The notes: generated by a model from the sequence alone, not told the origin. A DNA stretch of 64,000 nucleotides from Bacillota bacterium (GCA_040755295.1 JBFMBK010000010.1:42313-106312); one strand, 5' to 3'; shown: positions 47,059 to 57,280, numbered from the stretch's first letter. Made by a program: numbers and translations.

Positions 47059-48537
47059 TTGGCTATTATTGATAAAGACAGGTTGCTCAAGGTTTTATTT
47101 TCTTTCAACCCCTGGTGGATTACAGGAACCGTACCCAAAGAATCGACCAGGCCGGTCAAGCGGTTTGCTTACTCTGAGGCGTACAAGATCCTTACCCATC
47201 CGACAATTCGTCGTTCCGTTGTTCTATCTGGTGCGAGGCGGGTGGGGAAGACCACCATATTGTATCAGCTTATTGAGGAAATGTTGAATCAGGGTATCCA
47301 TGCCAAGCGCGTTTTATATGTCTCTTTTGACCACCCGGTATTAAAATTTTGCACTTTCGAAGAAATCCTTAACGCCTATGAACAAAACGTCTCCGGCAGC
47401 AACGAAAACCTGTATTTATTCTTTGATGAAGTTCACTACGCCGGACAGTGGGATCTTTGGATTAAGTATCTTTATGACCATCATAAAAGCTGCAAGGTTA
47501 TTGCCACCGGCTCTGCCAGCCCCATCCTGGCTGCTCATACGGCTGAAAGCGGGGTAGGCAGATGGACGATAATTAAGATTCCGACCCTGTCGTTTTACGA
47601 GTACTGTGAACTTGTAGGAGTAAAAGATCTGCCCGAGCTGCCGAAGAAGTTAAAACCGAGCCAATTAGCGATTCTTCCTGCAAATAAATTGGCAGAACTT
47701 ATGCATTCACTCATGATGCTACAAAAACATTTCCACAGGTATCTTTTATTAGGCGGTTTTCCTGAAATCGCGTTATCCGACGATGTTCCTTTTGCGCAAA
47801 GAGTTCTCAGGGAAGACGTTGTTGACAAGGTGTTGAAGAGGGATTTAACCGTTTTATTCAACGTCCGAAACATAGCCGAACTTGAAAAAGTGTTTTTGTA
47901 TTTATGTATTCATTCCGGCGGGCTTATTACCATTGATACCATTGCCAAAGAAATCGGCGGTGTGGCAAGGCAGACGGTCTCAAACTATTTGAATCTATTG
48001 GCGGCCGCTAACTTGATCTATATCAGCAATCCGGTCGAGATAGGCGGCAAGAAGGTATTGAAATCAAAACCTAAAGTGTATATCGCGGATGCGGCTATCC
48101 GGAATGCGGTTCTAATGCTGGAGGATGTTCTTTCCGACCCTGAAGAAATGGGCGTTATGGTGGAAACCGCGGTATACAAACATGTTGCTTCCTTCTACTA
48201 CCGGCAGCAGACACGGGTCGGCTATTACAAGCAGACGGGGAAACGCGAAAAGGAAATTGATATAGTTGTGGATTACCCGATGCTCGGAAGGCTTCTAATC
48301 GAAGTAAAATACAGGGAAGACCTTAGAATAGGCCCAAGAGAAGCAATTGTAGAATTGTCGAACGACATGAATACCGCTGCTGCCATGGTGATTACAAAAC
48401 GAGCGGAAGACTATGGTTTACTCGGTGCAGAAACCAGGGTTCCCATTGTTAAGATCCCCGCATTTGCATTTCTTTATATGCTTGGGCATGCCGAGAAACA
48501 GGGATATCTGCTTCCAAATTCATCTCGCAAACATTAA
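47059..48537 (+). CDS. AAA ATPase with DUF4143 domain
   Basis: The 492-residue protein has Walker A LSGARRVGKTTILYQL near residue 60 and Walker B NLYLFFDEVHYAG. A C-terminal DUF4143-type region (IARQTVSNYLNLLAAANLIY and EKEIDIVVDYP then LIEVKYREDL) carries a PD-(D/E)xK-like D...ExK pattern. Such ATPases are widespread, often horizontally moved and of unclear function. TTG start after GGTGAGGGAAG. Confidence 0.85.
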   Translation: MAIIDKDRLLKVLFSFNPWWITGTVPKESTRPVKRFAYSEAYKILTHPTIRRSVVLSGARRVGKTTILYQLIEEMLNQGIHAKRVLYVSFDHPVLKFCTFEEILNAYEQNVSGSNENLYLFFDEVHYAGQWDLWIKYLYDHHKSCKVIATGSASPILAAHTAESGVGRWTIIKIPTLSFYEYCELVGVKDLPELPKKLKPSQLAILPANKLAELMHSLMMLQKHFHRYLLLGGFPEIALSDDVPFAQRVLREDVVDKVLKRDLTVLFNVRNIAELEKVFLYLCIHSGGLITIDTIAKEIGGVARQTVSNYLNLLAAANLIYISNPVEIGGKKVLKSKPKVYIADAAIRNAVLMLEDVLSDPEEMGVMVETAVYKHVASFYYRQQTRVGYYKQTGKREKEIDIVVDYPMLGRLLIEVKYREDLRIGPREAIVELSNDMNTAAAMVITKRAEDYGLLGAETRVPIVKIPAFAFLYMLGHAEKQGYLLPNSSRKH

Positions 48538-48611
48538 AACCACAAAATTTACACGAACGGGCATAAATTGCCGTCTCTTAAGTAACTGCTGAAAACCAAG
48601 ACCCGTGATAA

Positions 48612-48899
48612 AATCTAAGATGGATTTATAAAAATGATACGGGGGCGCGCACGCTCTGGATAGAGAACGCGGACGGCACCGGCGCCTATCCCGTCAAATC
48701 CGCCGGTAAAGGCGTATACCGCCCGGCATGGTCGAAGGACGGAGAACATATCCTATACGTACGGGATAACGCGCTGTGGGTAGTCGGGACTGACGGCGGG
48801 AGGCCGGAAAGGGTAGTGGGTCCGTTTCCCGAAGAGAAGGATCTGTTTGGTTACTACGGCTTCGTTTCGTACGACGATTTCGATTGGTTCCAGCCGTAA
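48612..48899 (+). pseudogene. C-terminal remnant of a TolB/PD40-like propeller gene
   Basis: An open frame with no start codon reads ARTLWIENADGTGAYPVKSA, then YRPAWSKDGEHILYVRDNAL and VVGTDGGRPERVVG, ending at a stop at 48897. These are typical beta-propeller blades like those of the 42562-44169 lipoprotein family. A stop at 48609 closes the frame upstream, so the 5' part is gone. Confidence 0.7.
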
Positions 48900-49289
48900 C
48901 GTGTCGGAGGTGGAAGACTCTGTGTAAAAAGCGGATGTGCCGGAAAGCGAGCTCTTAACGAAAATCATGTTTCCCTTGAAGTAAAAAAAGCAACTTTTCC
49001 ACAGGTCAGCACCACATTTATCCACAACAAGGCAAAAACGTAATTTGCTGTACGATAAAAAACGGGGGATTCCTACACGGAATCTCTTTTGCTTGGGTGG
49101 CCTGCGAGGTATGCCCGAGTAAGTTATAAAAAAATAAAAAATCAGGCTTTCGCCCGAGCATCCTTTTGGTGTATAATTAATATTTGAGCACAATTACCCT
49201 AATTTTACACGAGGCTTATATAAGCATGTTATCACAGCAGGAATCAAATGTCAATAGGTATTTCAAATTTTTTGGCGGGAGGGTCGTTG
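48900..49289. other. Spacer before helD
   Basis: No gene seen. Contains an isolated TTTATCCACA sequence (about 49015) like a DnaA box and TGGTGTATAAT near 49168-49178, an extended -10 that may drive helD. Confidence 0.4.
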
Positions 49290-51575
49290 ATGGGTGATTT
49301 TCATGAAAACATGCGGGTGGAAACCGCGTACCTGGATAAAACGCTGGCCGTCATCAGACGGGAAGTGGAGATGGAAGCCGCGGCGCTGGCGGAAAGAAAG
49401 AGCGAACTGATCGCTCTAAGAAAAGAAATGTATGAGAACACGGTTCATTTTACGAATGATTTTACGAGGCTGACGGAGATCAACCAGTACCTCTCCGAAG
49501 CCAATTATAAGGCTGCGAGTTACAGCATCAGACTGAAACGTGCGGAAATATACCGGTCAATGATAAGCTCGCCTTACTTCGGAAGGTTCGATTTCGCGGT
49601 AGACGGGACAACCACAAGGGAAAAGGTTTATGTCGGTCTCCATAATGTTATCGACCCCAAAGAAGGCGCCATCCTGGTGTACGATTGGCGGGCGCCGATT
49701 TCCGGCGTGTTTTACCGTTATGAACCCGGCAGGGCGTCGTACACCGCTCCTGCCGGCGAGATCCCGGGCGAGGTCCTGCTGAAAAGGCAGTACAAGATTA
49801 AAGACTCCAGACTGAAATACTTTTTTGACTGCAGCATCCGGATTAACGATGAAATCCTGCAGCAGGTATTGAGCGGCCACGCGTCGGCGAAGATGCGGAA
49901 CATCGTTGAGACCATCCAGAGGGAACAGGATGCGGTCATCAGGGACACCGAAAACGAGCTTCTGATTGTGCAGGGTGTGGCGGGAAGCGGCAAGACCTCC
50001 GTCGCCCTGCACCGGGTCGCCTTCCTGCTCTATGAAGGCCTGAATTCAAAGCTCGGATCCAACAACGTCATCGTTATTTCTCCCAATGCGGTTTTCAGCA
50101 GGTATATTTCCGGCGTCCTGCCCGAGCTCGGCGAGGAGAACATAGAGCGGACGACCTTTGAAGATATCGCAGGCAGGGTTTTGGGAGGCCGGATAGCGGC
50201 GGAAACCAGGAACGAGCAGCTCGAGTGTTTGATCGGTTCCCGAAACAGCGGGGAAGGGGTTATTAGGAGACAAAGCATTGAATTTAAAGGGTCGAGGACG
50301 TTTACTCAGATTCTCGAGAGGTTGATACGGCATTTTAAACGGCACATGGTTCCCTTCAAAGATGTTTACTTTGATGGAAAAACGCTTTTTACCGGGCAGC
50401 AACTGAAAAACCTTTTCCTGAACGATAGAACAGGCGCGCCCGCGGTAAAACTTCTTAAGCGAATTGAGAAGAAGATACTGGAGGCGGTCCGGCCGTTACA
50501 GAAGCAAAGGCTTGAAAAGATCGAGCAAATAGTGAAAAAAAACCCCGAGCATCAATTGGAAATAAAGTCTTTCAGCAGGCTTCTTGCGATGAAGGAAAAC
50601 AGAAGGTTTGCGGAACGGCTGCACAGGTTTACCGAGATCGACTATCTGGACCTGTATAAACTGCTTTTTAACGACCGGGAGCTTTTAAACGGGCTCGCCC
50701 GGGGTCTGGAACTGCCCGGGGCCGTGGAAGAGATAATCTCGCGGACAAGGGACTGCCTTGAGAAGGGCAGGGTGGAGTATGAGGACTGCGCCCCTGTCCT
50801 GTACCTCAAGCTGAGGCTTGAGGGAAGCGGTGGGTATCCGGAAATCAGGCAGGTGGTCGTAGACGAGGCGCAGGATTATTACCCGCTGCAGTACGAGGTT
50901 TTCAACCTGCTGTTCGGGGATGCGCGGTATACCGTATTGGGCGATGTCCACCAGGCTGTTGAAAAGGATGAGGACCCCTCGCTGTACAACGTTGTGAGCG
51001 ACATTTTCCGCAAGAGCCGGACGGTAAAGATATTTTTGAATAAGAGTTACAGGGCCTCTTTCGAAATCAACGCCTTCACAAACAAGCTGCTGGACAATAA
51101 GCCGGACCTCGTCCCATTTGAGAGGCACGAGGCCGAGCCGGTGGTGGTGTCTGCGGTGACGCCCGAGGCGCTCGATGCGGCTGTTGAGCGTGACATCGCC
51201 TTTTGTCTGGAAGAGGGCTGCGAGTCCGTCGCTGTGATATGCAAGACCCGGAAAGAGGCGGAGCAGCTGTATGAGAAGCTAAGTAAATCAATGGATATTA
51301 CCCTCATCGGCGGCAATGAAGACGAAATCGGCGGGGGCGCTTTGGTTATCCCTGTCTACTTGGCCAAAGGTCTTGAATTTGACGCGGTCCTTGTATACGG
51401 CGTTTCCAGGGATAATTATGCGGGCGAGCTCGACCGGAGGCTGCTGTATGTAGCCTGTACGAGGGCGCTCCACCGGCTGACGCTTTATTATACCGGTGAA
51501 ATCAGCCCGTTTATCGCCGCAGCCGTTGACGCTTGCACCAATCCCGTTCCGGCAAAATATTATGTTGATAATTGA
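49290..51575 (+). CDS. helD: HelD-like UvrD/Rep family helicase
   Basis: The 761-residue SF1 protein has an N-terminal coiled coil (about 8-75) that in HelD reaches into RNA polymerase. Walker A is IVQGVAGSGKTSVALHR. Walker B is VVDEAQDYYPLQYEV. Later motifs include VIPVYLAKGLEFDAVLVYG and LLYVACTRALHRLTL. HelD rescues stalled RNA polymerase. The ATG after GGGAGGG was preferred to one 14 codons upstream. Two small genes follow closely. Confidence 0.9.
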   Translation: MGDFHENMRVETAYLDKTLAVIRREVEMEAAALAERKSELIALRKEMYENTVHFTNDFTRLTEINQYLSEANYKAASYSIRLKRAEIYRSMISSPYFGRFDFAVDGTTTREKVYVGLHNVIDPKEGAILVYDWRAPISGVFYRYEPGRASYTAPAGEIPGEVLLKRQYKIKDSRLKYFFDCSIRINDEILQQVLSGHASAKMRNIVETIQREQDAVIRDTENELLIVQGVAGSGKTSVALHRVAFLLYEGLNSKLGSNNVIVISPNAVFSRYISGVLPELGEENIERTTFEDIAGRVLGGRIAAETRNEQLECLIGSRNSGEGVIRRQSIEFKGSRTFTQILERLIRHFKRHMVPFKDVYFDGKTLFTGQQLKNLFLNDRTGAPAVKLLKRIEKKILEAVRPLQKQRLEKIEQIVKKNPEHQLEIKSFSRLLAMKENRRFAERLHRFTEIDYLDLYKLLFNDRELLNGLARGLELPGAVEEIISRTRDCLEKGRVEYEDCAPVLYLKLRLEGSGGYPEIRQVVVDEAQDYYPLQYEVFNLLFGDARYTVLGDVHQAVEKDEDPSLYNVVSDIFRKSRTVKIFLNKSYRASFEINAFTNKLLDNKPDLVPFERHEAEPVVVSAVTPEALDAAVERDIAFCLEEGCESVAVICKTRKEAEQLYEKLSKSMDITLIGGNEDEIGGGALVIPVYLAKGLEFDAVLVYGVSRDNYAGELDRRLLYVACTRALHRLTLYYTGEISPFIAAAVDACTNPVPAKYYVDN

Positions 51576-51596
51576 AATTGTAAAGGTGAGATTTCT

Positions 51597-51722
51597 ATGC
51601 CGGTAGCCCTTGAAGATGTTCAACACGATCTGTTATTAATTATTACTTTGGCGCTTGTAATTTTTTTTGCCGTTGGGCTTTCAGAAATACACCCAATTTT
51701 CGGGCCGATAATTATTGGATAA
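51597..51722 (+). CDS. Small hydrophobic protein downstream of helD
   Basis: A 41-residue ORF starting MPVALEDVQHDLLLIITLAL with one membrane helix (about 12-28) and the end GPIIIG. AAAGGTGAG lies eight bases before the ATG, and the spacing to helD is 21 bases, so translation looks likely. I recognise no family. Confidence 0.6.
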   Translation: MPVALEDVQHDLLLIITLALVIFFAVGLSEIHPIFGPIIIG

Positions 51723-51752
51723 TAGTGAAGAAACCGAGGGGGAGTCCCCGCA

Positions 51753-52067
51753 ATGTCGCCAGACCAGCTAAACGCCTTAATAGAAAAAGTCATGGAACAG
51801 CTGGGGCCGGGGGGCGGCGGAAATAAAGACAGCCCTAAAACAAATAAAAATTTGGTCTTGACGCCGACACACATTTTAGTAATAGCGGCTATTTTAGGGG
51901 GGGTATTGAAGGTTCATTCGATTTTGTTAGACGATACCCAATCGGTGCAAATACTTCTTACGGGCTCATTGAAACGGAAGACCGCGTTAGATAAGATGCT
52001 GGATCAGATTGGGCCCATGTCGTTTGACCAAGTGGCGAGGGCCTTATTAGATCACTACGGGGTTTAA
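51753..52067 (+). CDS. Hypothetical protein in the helD operon
   Basis: A 104-residue protein with a Gly-rich linker (LGPGGGGNK, about 17-25), then NLVLTPTHILVIAAILGGVL, a possible membrane-proximal hydrophobic patch, and an amphipathic C-terminus (KTALDKMLDQIGPMSFDQVARAL). GGGGGAG precedes the ATG. It lies 30 bases after the 41-residue gene. Function unknown; the terminator at 52097 ends the unit. Confidence 0.65.
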   Translation: MSPDQLNALIEKVMEQLGPGGGGNKDSPKTNKNLVLTPTHILVIAAILGGVLKVHSILLDDTQSVQILLTGSLKRKTALDKMLDQIGPMSFDQVARALLDHYGV

Positions 52068-52096
52068 AAGCCCGGTATGATTAGCGACAACGATAA

Positions 52097-52138
52097 GAGC
52101 GGGTTTCGCGATGGGTGCGGAACCCGTTCCTTTTTTTA
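52097..52138 (+). terminator. Terminator of the helD unit
   Basis: AGCGGGTTT pairs with GAACCCGTT around a short loop, followed by CCTTTTTTTA. Confidence 0.7.
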
Positions 52139-52390
52139 CTAATGCTTCGGCATCAGGCTGTTTGTTGTATAATTAAGCATAAACACCATTGAGCCATGTT
52201 TTTGCTGAATGCTTTTTTCAGGTCATATCTTTTTTACCGACAGGCTTTTCCGTCCGGAGTCTCATCGCGTCCGATAAAACAGTTGTGCCCCGGACAATTC
52301 CGTTATAAAATACCAGAGTTGCAGCGTTTTACAAGTGAACCGGCGTCCCGAGCCTATTCCGGCGGACAGCCGGCGATGGAAAGGGTTATC

Positions 52391-54178
52391 ATGCCACGGG
52401 ATAAGAATATGATTCGAAACCTGGCCATCATCGCCCACGTCGACCATGGGAAGACCACCCTGGTCGACGGGATGCTGAAACAAAGCGGCGTTTTCCACGA
52501 AAAGCAGGTGGTGGCGGACCGGGTGCTCGACCGCATCGACCTGGAGCGCGAGCGCGGCATCACGATCATGGCCAAGAACACCGCGGTTTTCTACGGGGCG
52601 TACAAGCTTAATATCGTCGACACTCCCGGCCACGCCGATTTCGGCGGGGAGGTGGAGCGGATCGTCCAGATGGTTGACGGGGTGCTCCTCCTTGTCGACG
52701 CGTTCGAAGGTCCGATGCCGCAGACACGTTTTGTGCTGCGGAAGGCGCTTGCGGCGGGGCTCGCCCCCATCGTGGTTATCAACAAGATCGACCGGCCCGG
52801 CGCCAGGCCGCGCGAAGCGATGGACGAGGTGCTTGACCTGTTCATTGAGCTGGGCGCCAGCGAGGAGCAGCTCGACTTTCCGGTGGTTTACGCCAACGCC
52901 CGCACCGGAACGGCCTCTTTGGACCCCGCCGCGACCGGGCAAAACCTCAAACCGCTTTTCGAAATGATTGTGGACAAGATCCCCGCGCCCGAGGGGGCTC
53001 AGGACGAACCCCTTCAGCTCGGGGTAACGATGATCGATTACGACCCTTACGTCGGGCGGCAGGCGGTGGGGCGCATTCAGCGGGGGACGATGAGGGCCAA
53101 ACAGGACGTCGTGGTCATCGGTCCCGGCGGGGTGTCGCAGCGCCAGCGGCCTACCGGGCTCTATGTCTTTGAAGGTCTGAAGAAAGTGCAGGCGGACGAA
53201 GCGGCGGCAGGGGAAATCGTCGTGGTCGCCGGGCTGGAAATCAACGTGGGCGATACCGTCGCCGATCCGGAGCAGCCTGATGCCTTGAGCTTTACGCCCA
53301 TCGACGAGCCTACCGTCGCCGTGGCCGTGCGCGTCAACAAGAGCGCGTTCGCCGGACAGGAAGGCGAGTACGTAACCTCGCGCAAGCTCAGGGAAAGGCT
53401 GATGCGCGAACTGGAATCGGACGTCAGCCTACGCGTCGAAGAAACCGGCTCGCCGGATACCTTTCTCGTGTCTGGGCGGGGGGAACTGCACCTTACGATC
53501 CTGATCGAGACCATGCGCCGCGAAGGGTACGAGTTCGAGGTTTCCCGGCCGCAGGTCATCGAGCGGCGGATCAAAGGGGAAAGGTGCGAACCGGTGGACC
53601 TGGTCGTCGTCGAAGTCCCCGAGGCGCACGTGGGAGTTGTCATGGAGCGCATGGGGTTCCGCAAGGGCGAGCTTGCGGACATGTTCAACCGGGGAGACGG
53701 CAGCGTCCACCTGGAGTTTCACGTCCCGACGCGGGGACTGTTCGGTTTCCGCTCCGAGTTCTTGACGGACACGCGCGGCCTCGGCATCATGTACCACTGC
53801 TTCGACCATTACGCGCCCCATCGCGGCGATATTCCGGCCCGGGTGAGGGGGTCGCTGGTGGCCTTTGAAACGGGAGAAACCACGGCCTACGGCCTGGAAA
53901 ACGCCCAGGAGAGGGGCGAGTTGTTTGTGGGCCCGGGAGTCCCGGTTTACCGGGGGATGATCGTCGGCGAGCATTCCCGTCCGGGGGATCTCCGGGTGAA
54001 TGTGTGCAAGAAGAAACAGCTGACGAATGTGCGCAGTTCCACCTCCGACATCGCGGCCAAAATAACACCGCCCCGGCTGATGAGCATGGAACAGTGCCTC
54101 GAATTCATAGCGGACGACGAGCTGATGGAAGTGACGCCGAAGTCTGTCCGGATGCGCAAGGAGTCTTTGACGCGCTGA
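52391..54178 (+). CDS. typA: GTP-binding translational regulator TypA/BipA
   Basis: The 595-residue translational GTPase has G1 [17 protein letters not shown] (near residue 12), G3 [16 protein letters not shown] and G4 [16 protein letters not shown]-like domains III and V and the TypA-specific C-terminal domain ([25 protein letters not shown] and [25 protein letters not shown]) follow. It acts on ribosome assembly and stress translation. The start was placed at the ATG after GGAAAGGG; upstream codons in frame lack a ribosome site. Confidence 0.97.
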   Translation: MPRDKNMIRNLAIIAHVDHGKTTLVDGMLKQSGVFHEKQVVADRVLDRIDLERERGITIMAKNTAVFYGAYKLNIVDTPGHADFGGEVERIVQMVDGVLLLVDAFEGPMPQTRFVLRKALAAGLAPIVVINKIDRPGARPREAMDEVLDLFIELGASEEQLDFPVVYANARTGTASLDPAATGQNLKPLFEMIVDKIPAPEGAQDEPLQLGVTMIDYDPYVGRQAVGRIQRGTMRAKQDVVVIGPGGVSQRQRPTGLYVFEGLKKVQADEAAAGEIVVVAGLEINVGDTVADPEQPDALSFTPIDEPTVAVAVRVNKSAFAGQEGEYVTSRKLRERLMRELESDVSLRVEETGSPDTFLVSGRGELHLTILIETMRREGYEFEVSRPQVIERRIKGERCEPVDLVVVEVPEAHVGVVMERMGFRKGELADMFNRGDGSVHLEFHVPTRGLFGFRSEFLTDTRGLGIMYHCFDHYAPHRGDIPARVRGSLVAFETGETTAYGLENAQERGELFVGPGVPVYRGMIVGEHSRPGDLRVNVCKKKQLTNVRSSTSDIAAKITPPRLMSMEQCLEFIADDELMEVTPKSVRMRKESLTR

Positions 54179-54307
54179 GCGCTGAAAAAATTTTTTTACG
54201 GGATTTTACAGGTGCCGCAGGCGTTATAGCGCTGCGGGCAACCTTTTTTTAAAAGGAATATGATTAAAATGCTTTACCTTCGGGCATAAAAGGGTAAAAT
54301 AGTATTA

Positions 54308-54411
54308 GCTCAAGTAATCGGTCTAGTAGGGCTGGTTCGATGATCCTTCTCCTCGTGTTCAGGTTTGGTAGGGGGAGGCAGAGATAACAAATCCCCTAAA
54401 CCAATTTGAGC
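54308..54411 (+). promoter_or_regulatory. Structured 5' leader of the zinc-ribbon gene
   Basis: GCTCAA (54308-54313) can pair with TTGAGC (54406-54411). Inside, GGTTTGGTAGGGG pairs with CCCCTAAACC, while an alternative AGGG near 54328 could take the same CCCT. This suggests a two-state leader RNA, about 130 bases long, before the start codon. No known riboswitch class was recognised. Confidence 0.4.
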
Positions 54412-54439
54412 AAAGAAAAAATCCAGAGGAGGATCTATC

Positions 54440-54751
54440 GTGACCCAAGACAAAACTCTTACCTGTCGTGACTGCGGCGCTTCGTTCATTTTCTCGGCTT
54501 CGGAGCAGGACTTTTACACGGAAAAGGGGTTCACCAACGAACCCGGACGCTGTCCCGAGTGCCGCGCAGCCCGCAAGGCGCAGAGAGGCGGCTTCGGCGG
54601 CGGCGGGCGCGACCGCGGCCCGCGGGAGATGCATTCCGCGATTTGCGCGGCGTGCGGCGTTGAAACCGAAGTGCCTTTCAGGCCTTCCGGTGATCGGCCG
54701 GTGTACTGCCGCGACTGCTTCAGCAGACAGAGAAGCAGCAGCCGGTACTAA
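54440..54751 (+). CDS. Zinc-ribbon CxxC protein
   Basis: The 103-residue protein has an N-terminal ribbon (LTCRDCGASFIFSASEQDFY with CPECRAARK), a Gly/Arg-rich linker (RGGFGGGGRDRGP) and a second ribbon (CAACGVETEVPF with YCRDCF). This double CxxC layout with an RGG-like linker fits the zinc-ribbon family common in Firmicutes and suggests nucleic-acid binding. GTG start after GAGGAGGA. Confidence 0.88.
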   Translation: MTQDKTLTCRDCGASFIFSASEQDFYTEKGFTNEPGRCPECRAARKAQRGGFGGGGRDRGPREMHSAICAACGVETEVPFRPSGDRPVYCRDCFSRQRSSSRY

Positions 54752-54769
54752 AACAAAGCTGGAAGAGGA

Positions 54770-54803
54770 AAAGGGTTCCGCGTTAACGCGGGACCTTTTT
54801 TAA
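54770..54803 (+). terminator. Terminator of the zinc-ribbon gene
   Basis: AAAGGGTTCCGCG pairs with CGCGGGACCTTT around TTAA and is followed by TTTT. Confidence 0.8.
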
Positions 54804-54980
54804 TTGTGGGCAGGTGTATTCCTGCGGGGCGGGCAAGGCCCGCCTTTTCCGTTACCGTATTGCCGGGGGGACGCTTTTGGAAGTAATATAAAACGTGGAT
54901 AAGACTTCAAACGCACAATACCGTAAGCCGGTTTATAACGGCCTTTTTCGAAAAGATCTGCAAGATGGCAAGAAATAATA

Positions 54981-55137
54981 ACCACAGAGACACAGAGCAC
55001 ACGGAGGGGTTCATTCAGTTCGAGTTTCGAGTTGCGGGTTGAGGGTTGCGAGCGGTTCCGGATTCTATTCTACATTCTATATTCTTTGTTCTACCGTTCT
55101 CTGTGAACTCCGTGACTCTGTGGTGAAATATTTTTAG
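54981..55137. repeat. Family A repeat copy 6, upstream of topB
   Basis: ACCACAGAGACACAGAGCAC and GTTCTCTGTGAACTCCGTGA arms. The core holds short tandem variants (GTTTCGAGTTGCGGGTTGAG and ATTCTATTCTACATTCTATA), which hint at slippage growth. Confidence 0.78.
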
Positions 55138-55162
55138 TCCCTTTGGGGAGGAAATTATCTGC

Positions 55163-57244
55163 ATGAAAACGCTTGTTCTTGCGGAAAAACCCAGCGTGGC
55201 CCGTGAAATCGCCAGGGTTTTAAAATGTAATGGTAAAAACAAAGGGTACATCGAAGGCCCGCAGTACGTCGTTACCTGGGCGCTCGGACACCTGGTCACC
55301 CTGGCGGAACCGCACGACTACGACCAGCGGTACAAGGAATGGCGTCTGGAGGACCTGCCCATGCTCCCGCCCAGCATGAAGCTGAAGGTGATCAGACAGT
55401 CCTCCCACCAGTTCCAGGTGGTCAGGAGCCTGATGCAGCGGTCGGACATCGGCGAGCTGGTTATCGCCACCGACGCCGGCAGGGAAGGGGAGCTGGTGGC
55501 GCGCTGGATCATGGTCCTCGCCAACTGGAAGAAGCCGTTCAGGCGCCTGTGGATTTCCTCGCAGACCGACGCGGCCATCCGGGAGGGCTTTGCGAACCTG
55601 AAGCCGGGAAGGGCGTACGACAACCTCTATGCCGCCGCCGTCTGCCGGGCGGAGGCGGACTGGCTGATCGGGCTGAACGTGACCAGGGCTCTGACGTGCA
55701 AGTTCAACGCGCAGCTTACCGCCGGCAGGGTGCAGACGCCGACCCTGGCGATGATCGTCCGGCGGGAAAACGATATCAAGCAGTTCGTCCCGGTGGACTT
55801 CTGGACCGTCCGTGCGGACTTCGGCGATTACTTCGGGGACTGGCGGAACAAGTCCGGCAACGGCAGGATGTTCAACCTCGCCGAGGCGGAAGCGTTGATC
55901 GCAAGGATTAAAGGCCGCCCGGGCGTGGTCAGGGACGTGCGCACGGAAGGAAAGAGCGAGCCCCCGCCCCTGGCCTACGACCTGACCGAGCTGCAGCGCG
56001 ACGCCAACAAGCGCTACGGGTTTCCGGCGCAGAAGACCCTGTCGGTGCTGCAGGACCTTTACGAGCAGCGCAAGCTGGTGACTTACCCGCGGACCGATTC
56101 CCGGTACATCACCACCGACATCGTACCCACCCTGCCGGGCAGGCTGAAGAGCATCGCCGCGGGGCCTTACGCCGAACTGGTGAAACCCCTCCTGCAGAAG
56201 CCGTTGAGCACGACAAAACGCTTCGTCGACGACAGCAAGGTCTCCGACCACCACGCGATCATCCCCACCGGGGAGTTCCTGCAGCTGTCGACGCTCGGCG
56301 CGGACGAACTGAAACTATACGACCTCATCGCTAGGCGCTTCATCGCGGTCCTGTACCCGCCCTACCGCTACGACCAGACCACCCTGATAACGGAGGTCAA
56401 CGGCGAGAGCTTTTACGCGCGGGGCAAGGTGGTGAGGGACAAGGGCTGGCGCGCGGTGACCGCCAAAGCGGAGGAAAAGGAAGACGCAAAGGACGAAGCG
56501 CTGCCCGAGCAGACGCTGAGCATGTGCAAGAAAGGCGACGTAAAGCAGGTCAGGGAACTCAAGATCAATAAAGGGAAGACCAAGCCGCCCGCCCGCTACA
56601 CCGAGGCGACCCTGCTGACGGCGATGGAGAGCCCGGGGAAATTCATCGAGGACGAGGAACTGCGCGAGTCGATAAAGCAGGGCGGCCTGGGCACGCCGGC
56701 GACGCGCGCCGAGATCATCGAAAAGCTGCTTTACAACAACTACATCGAGCGCAACGGCAAGGAACTCGTCCCGACCTCCAAGGGGATACAGCTCATCGAT
56801 CTCGTTTCCCCGGAGCTGAAGAGCCCGGAACTCACCGCCCAGTGGGAACAGCGCCTTTCCAACATCGCCAGGGGCAAGGACAGCAGGACGGACTTCATCG
56901 AAGGCATACGCGCCAGCGCCCTGCAGCTCGTTAAAAGCGTGGCCGCGGACAACGCCGTCTACAGGCCCGACAACGTATCCAGGACCAAATGCCCGGCCTG
57001 CGGCAAGTTCTTGCTGCTCGTCAAAGGCAAGCGGGGGAGGATGCTGGTCTGCCAGGACCGCGCCTGCGGCCACCGGCAGCCGGAAAAAGAGGACGAATCC
57101 GGCGGCTTCAGAAGCTCCAAAAAGGCCAGCGCCGTTAACCAGAAACTCATTTCGCAATACAGCGACAAGGGCCCCATCGGGCAGAGCCTCGGCGACCTTT
57201 TAAAGGCCGCGCTGGAGGGGAAGGAAACTGGGGAAGGGGAGTAA
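55163..57244 (+). CDS. topB: DNA topoisomerase III (type IA)
   Basis: The 693-residue enzyme has an N-terminal TOPRIM domain (TLVLAEKPSVAREIARVL and ATDAGREGELVARW). The catalytic tyrosine is in KLVTYPRTDSRYITTD near residue 309. A C-terminal zinc-ribbon (KCPACGKFLLLVKGKRG, then CQDRACGHRQ) follows. It decatenates and relaxes DNA. GGGGAGGAAA precedes the ATG. Confidence 0.96.
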   Translation: MKTLVLAEKPSVAREIARVLKCNGKNKGYIEGPQYVVTWALGHLVTLAEPHDYDQRYKEWRLEDLPMLPPSMKLKVIRQSSHQFQVVRSLMQRSDIGELVIATDAGREGELVARWIMVLANWKKPFRRLWISSQTDAAIREGFANLKPGRAYDNLYAAAVCRAEADWLIGLNVTRALTCKFNAQLTAGRVQTPTLAMIVRRENDIKQFVPVDFWTVRADFGDYFGDWRNKSGNGRMFNLAEAEALIARIKGRPGVVRDVRTEGKSEPPPLAYDLTELQRDANKRYGFPAQKTLSVLQDLYEQRKLVTYPRTDSRYITTDIVPTLPGRLKSIAAGPYAELVKPLLQKPLSTTKRFVDDSKVSDHHAIIPTGEFLQLSTLGADELKLYDLIARRFIAVLYPPYRYDQTTLITEVNGESFYARGKVVRDKGWRAVTAKAEEKEDAKDEALPEQTLSMCKKGDVKQVRELKINKGKTKPPARYTEATLLTAMESPGKFIEDEELRESIKQGGLGTPATRAEIIEKLLYNNYIERNGKELVPTSKGIQLIDLVSPELKSPELTAQWEQRLSNIARGKDSRTDFIEGIRASALQLVKSVAADNAVYRPDNVSRTKCPACGKFLLLVKGKRGRMLVCQDRACGHRQPEKEDESGGFRSSKKASAVNQKLISQYSDKGPIGQSLGDLLKAALEGKETGEGE

Positions 57245-57257
57245 GGAGCTTTAATTC

Positions 57258-57280
57258 ACCACGGAGGCACAGAGACATTA
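57258..57280. repeat. Family A repeat copy 7, left arm only
   Basis: ACCACGGAGGCACAGAGACA directly followed by an A-run of the YmaF terminator; the right half is missing. Confidence 0.6.

Noticed and set aside
49010..49025. DnaA box upstream of helD
   Set aside because: A single TTTATCCACA far from the origin is expected by chance.
55220..56254. 344-codon minus-strand ORF
   Set aside because: Antisense to topB, no ribosome site or domain; mirror of the coding frame.
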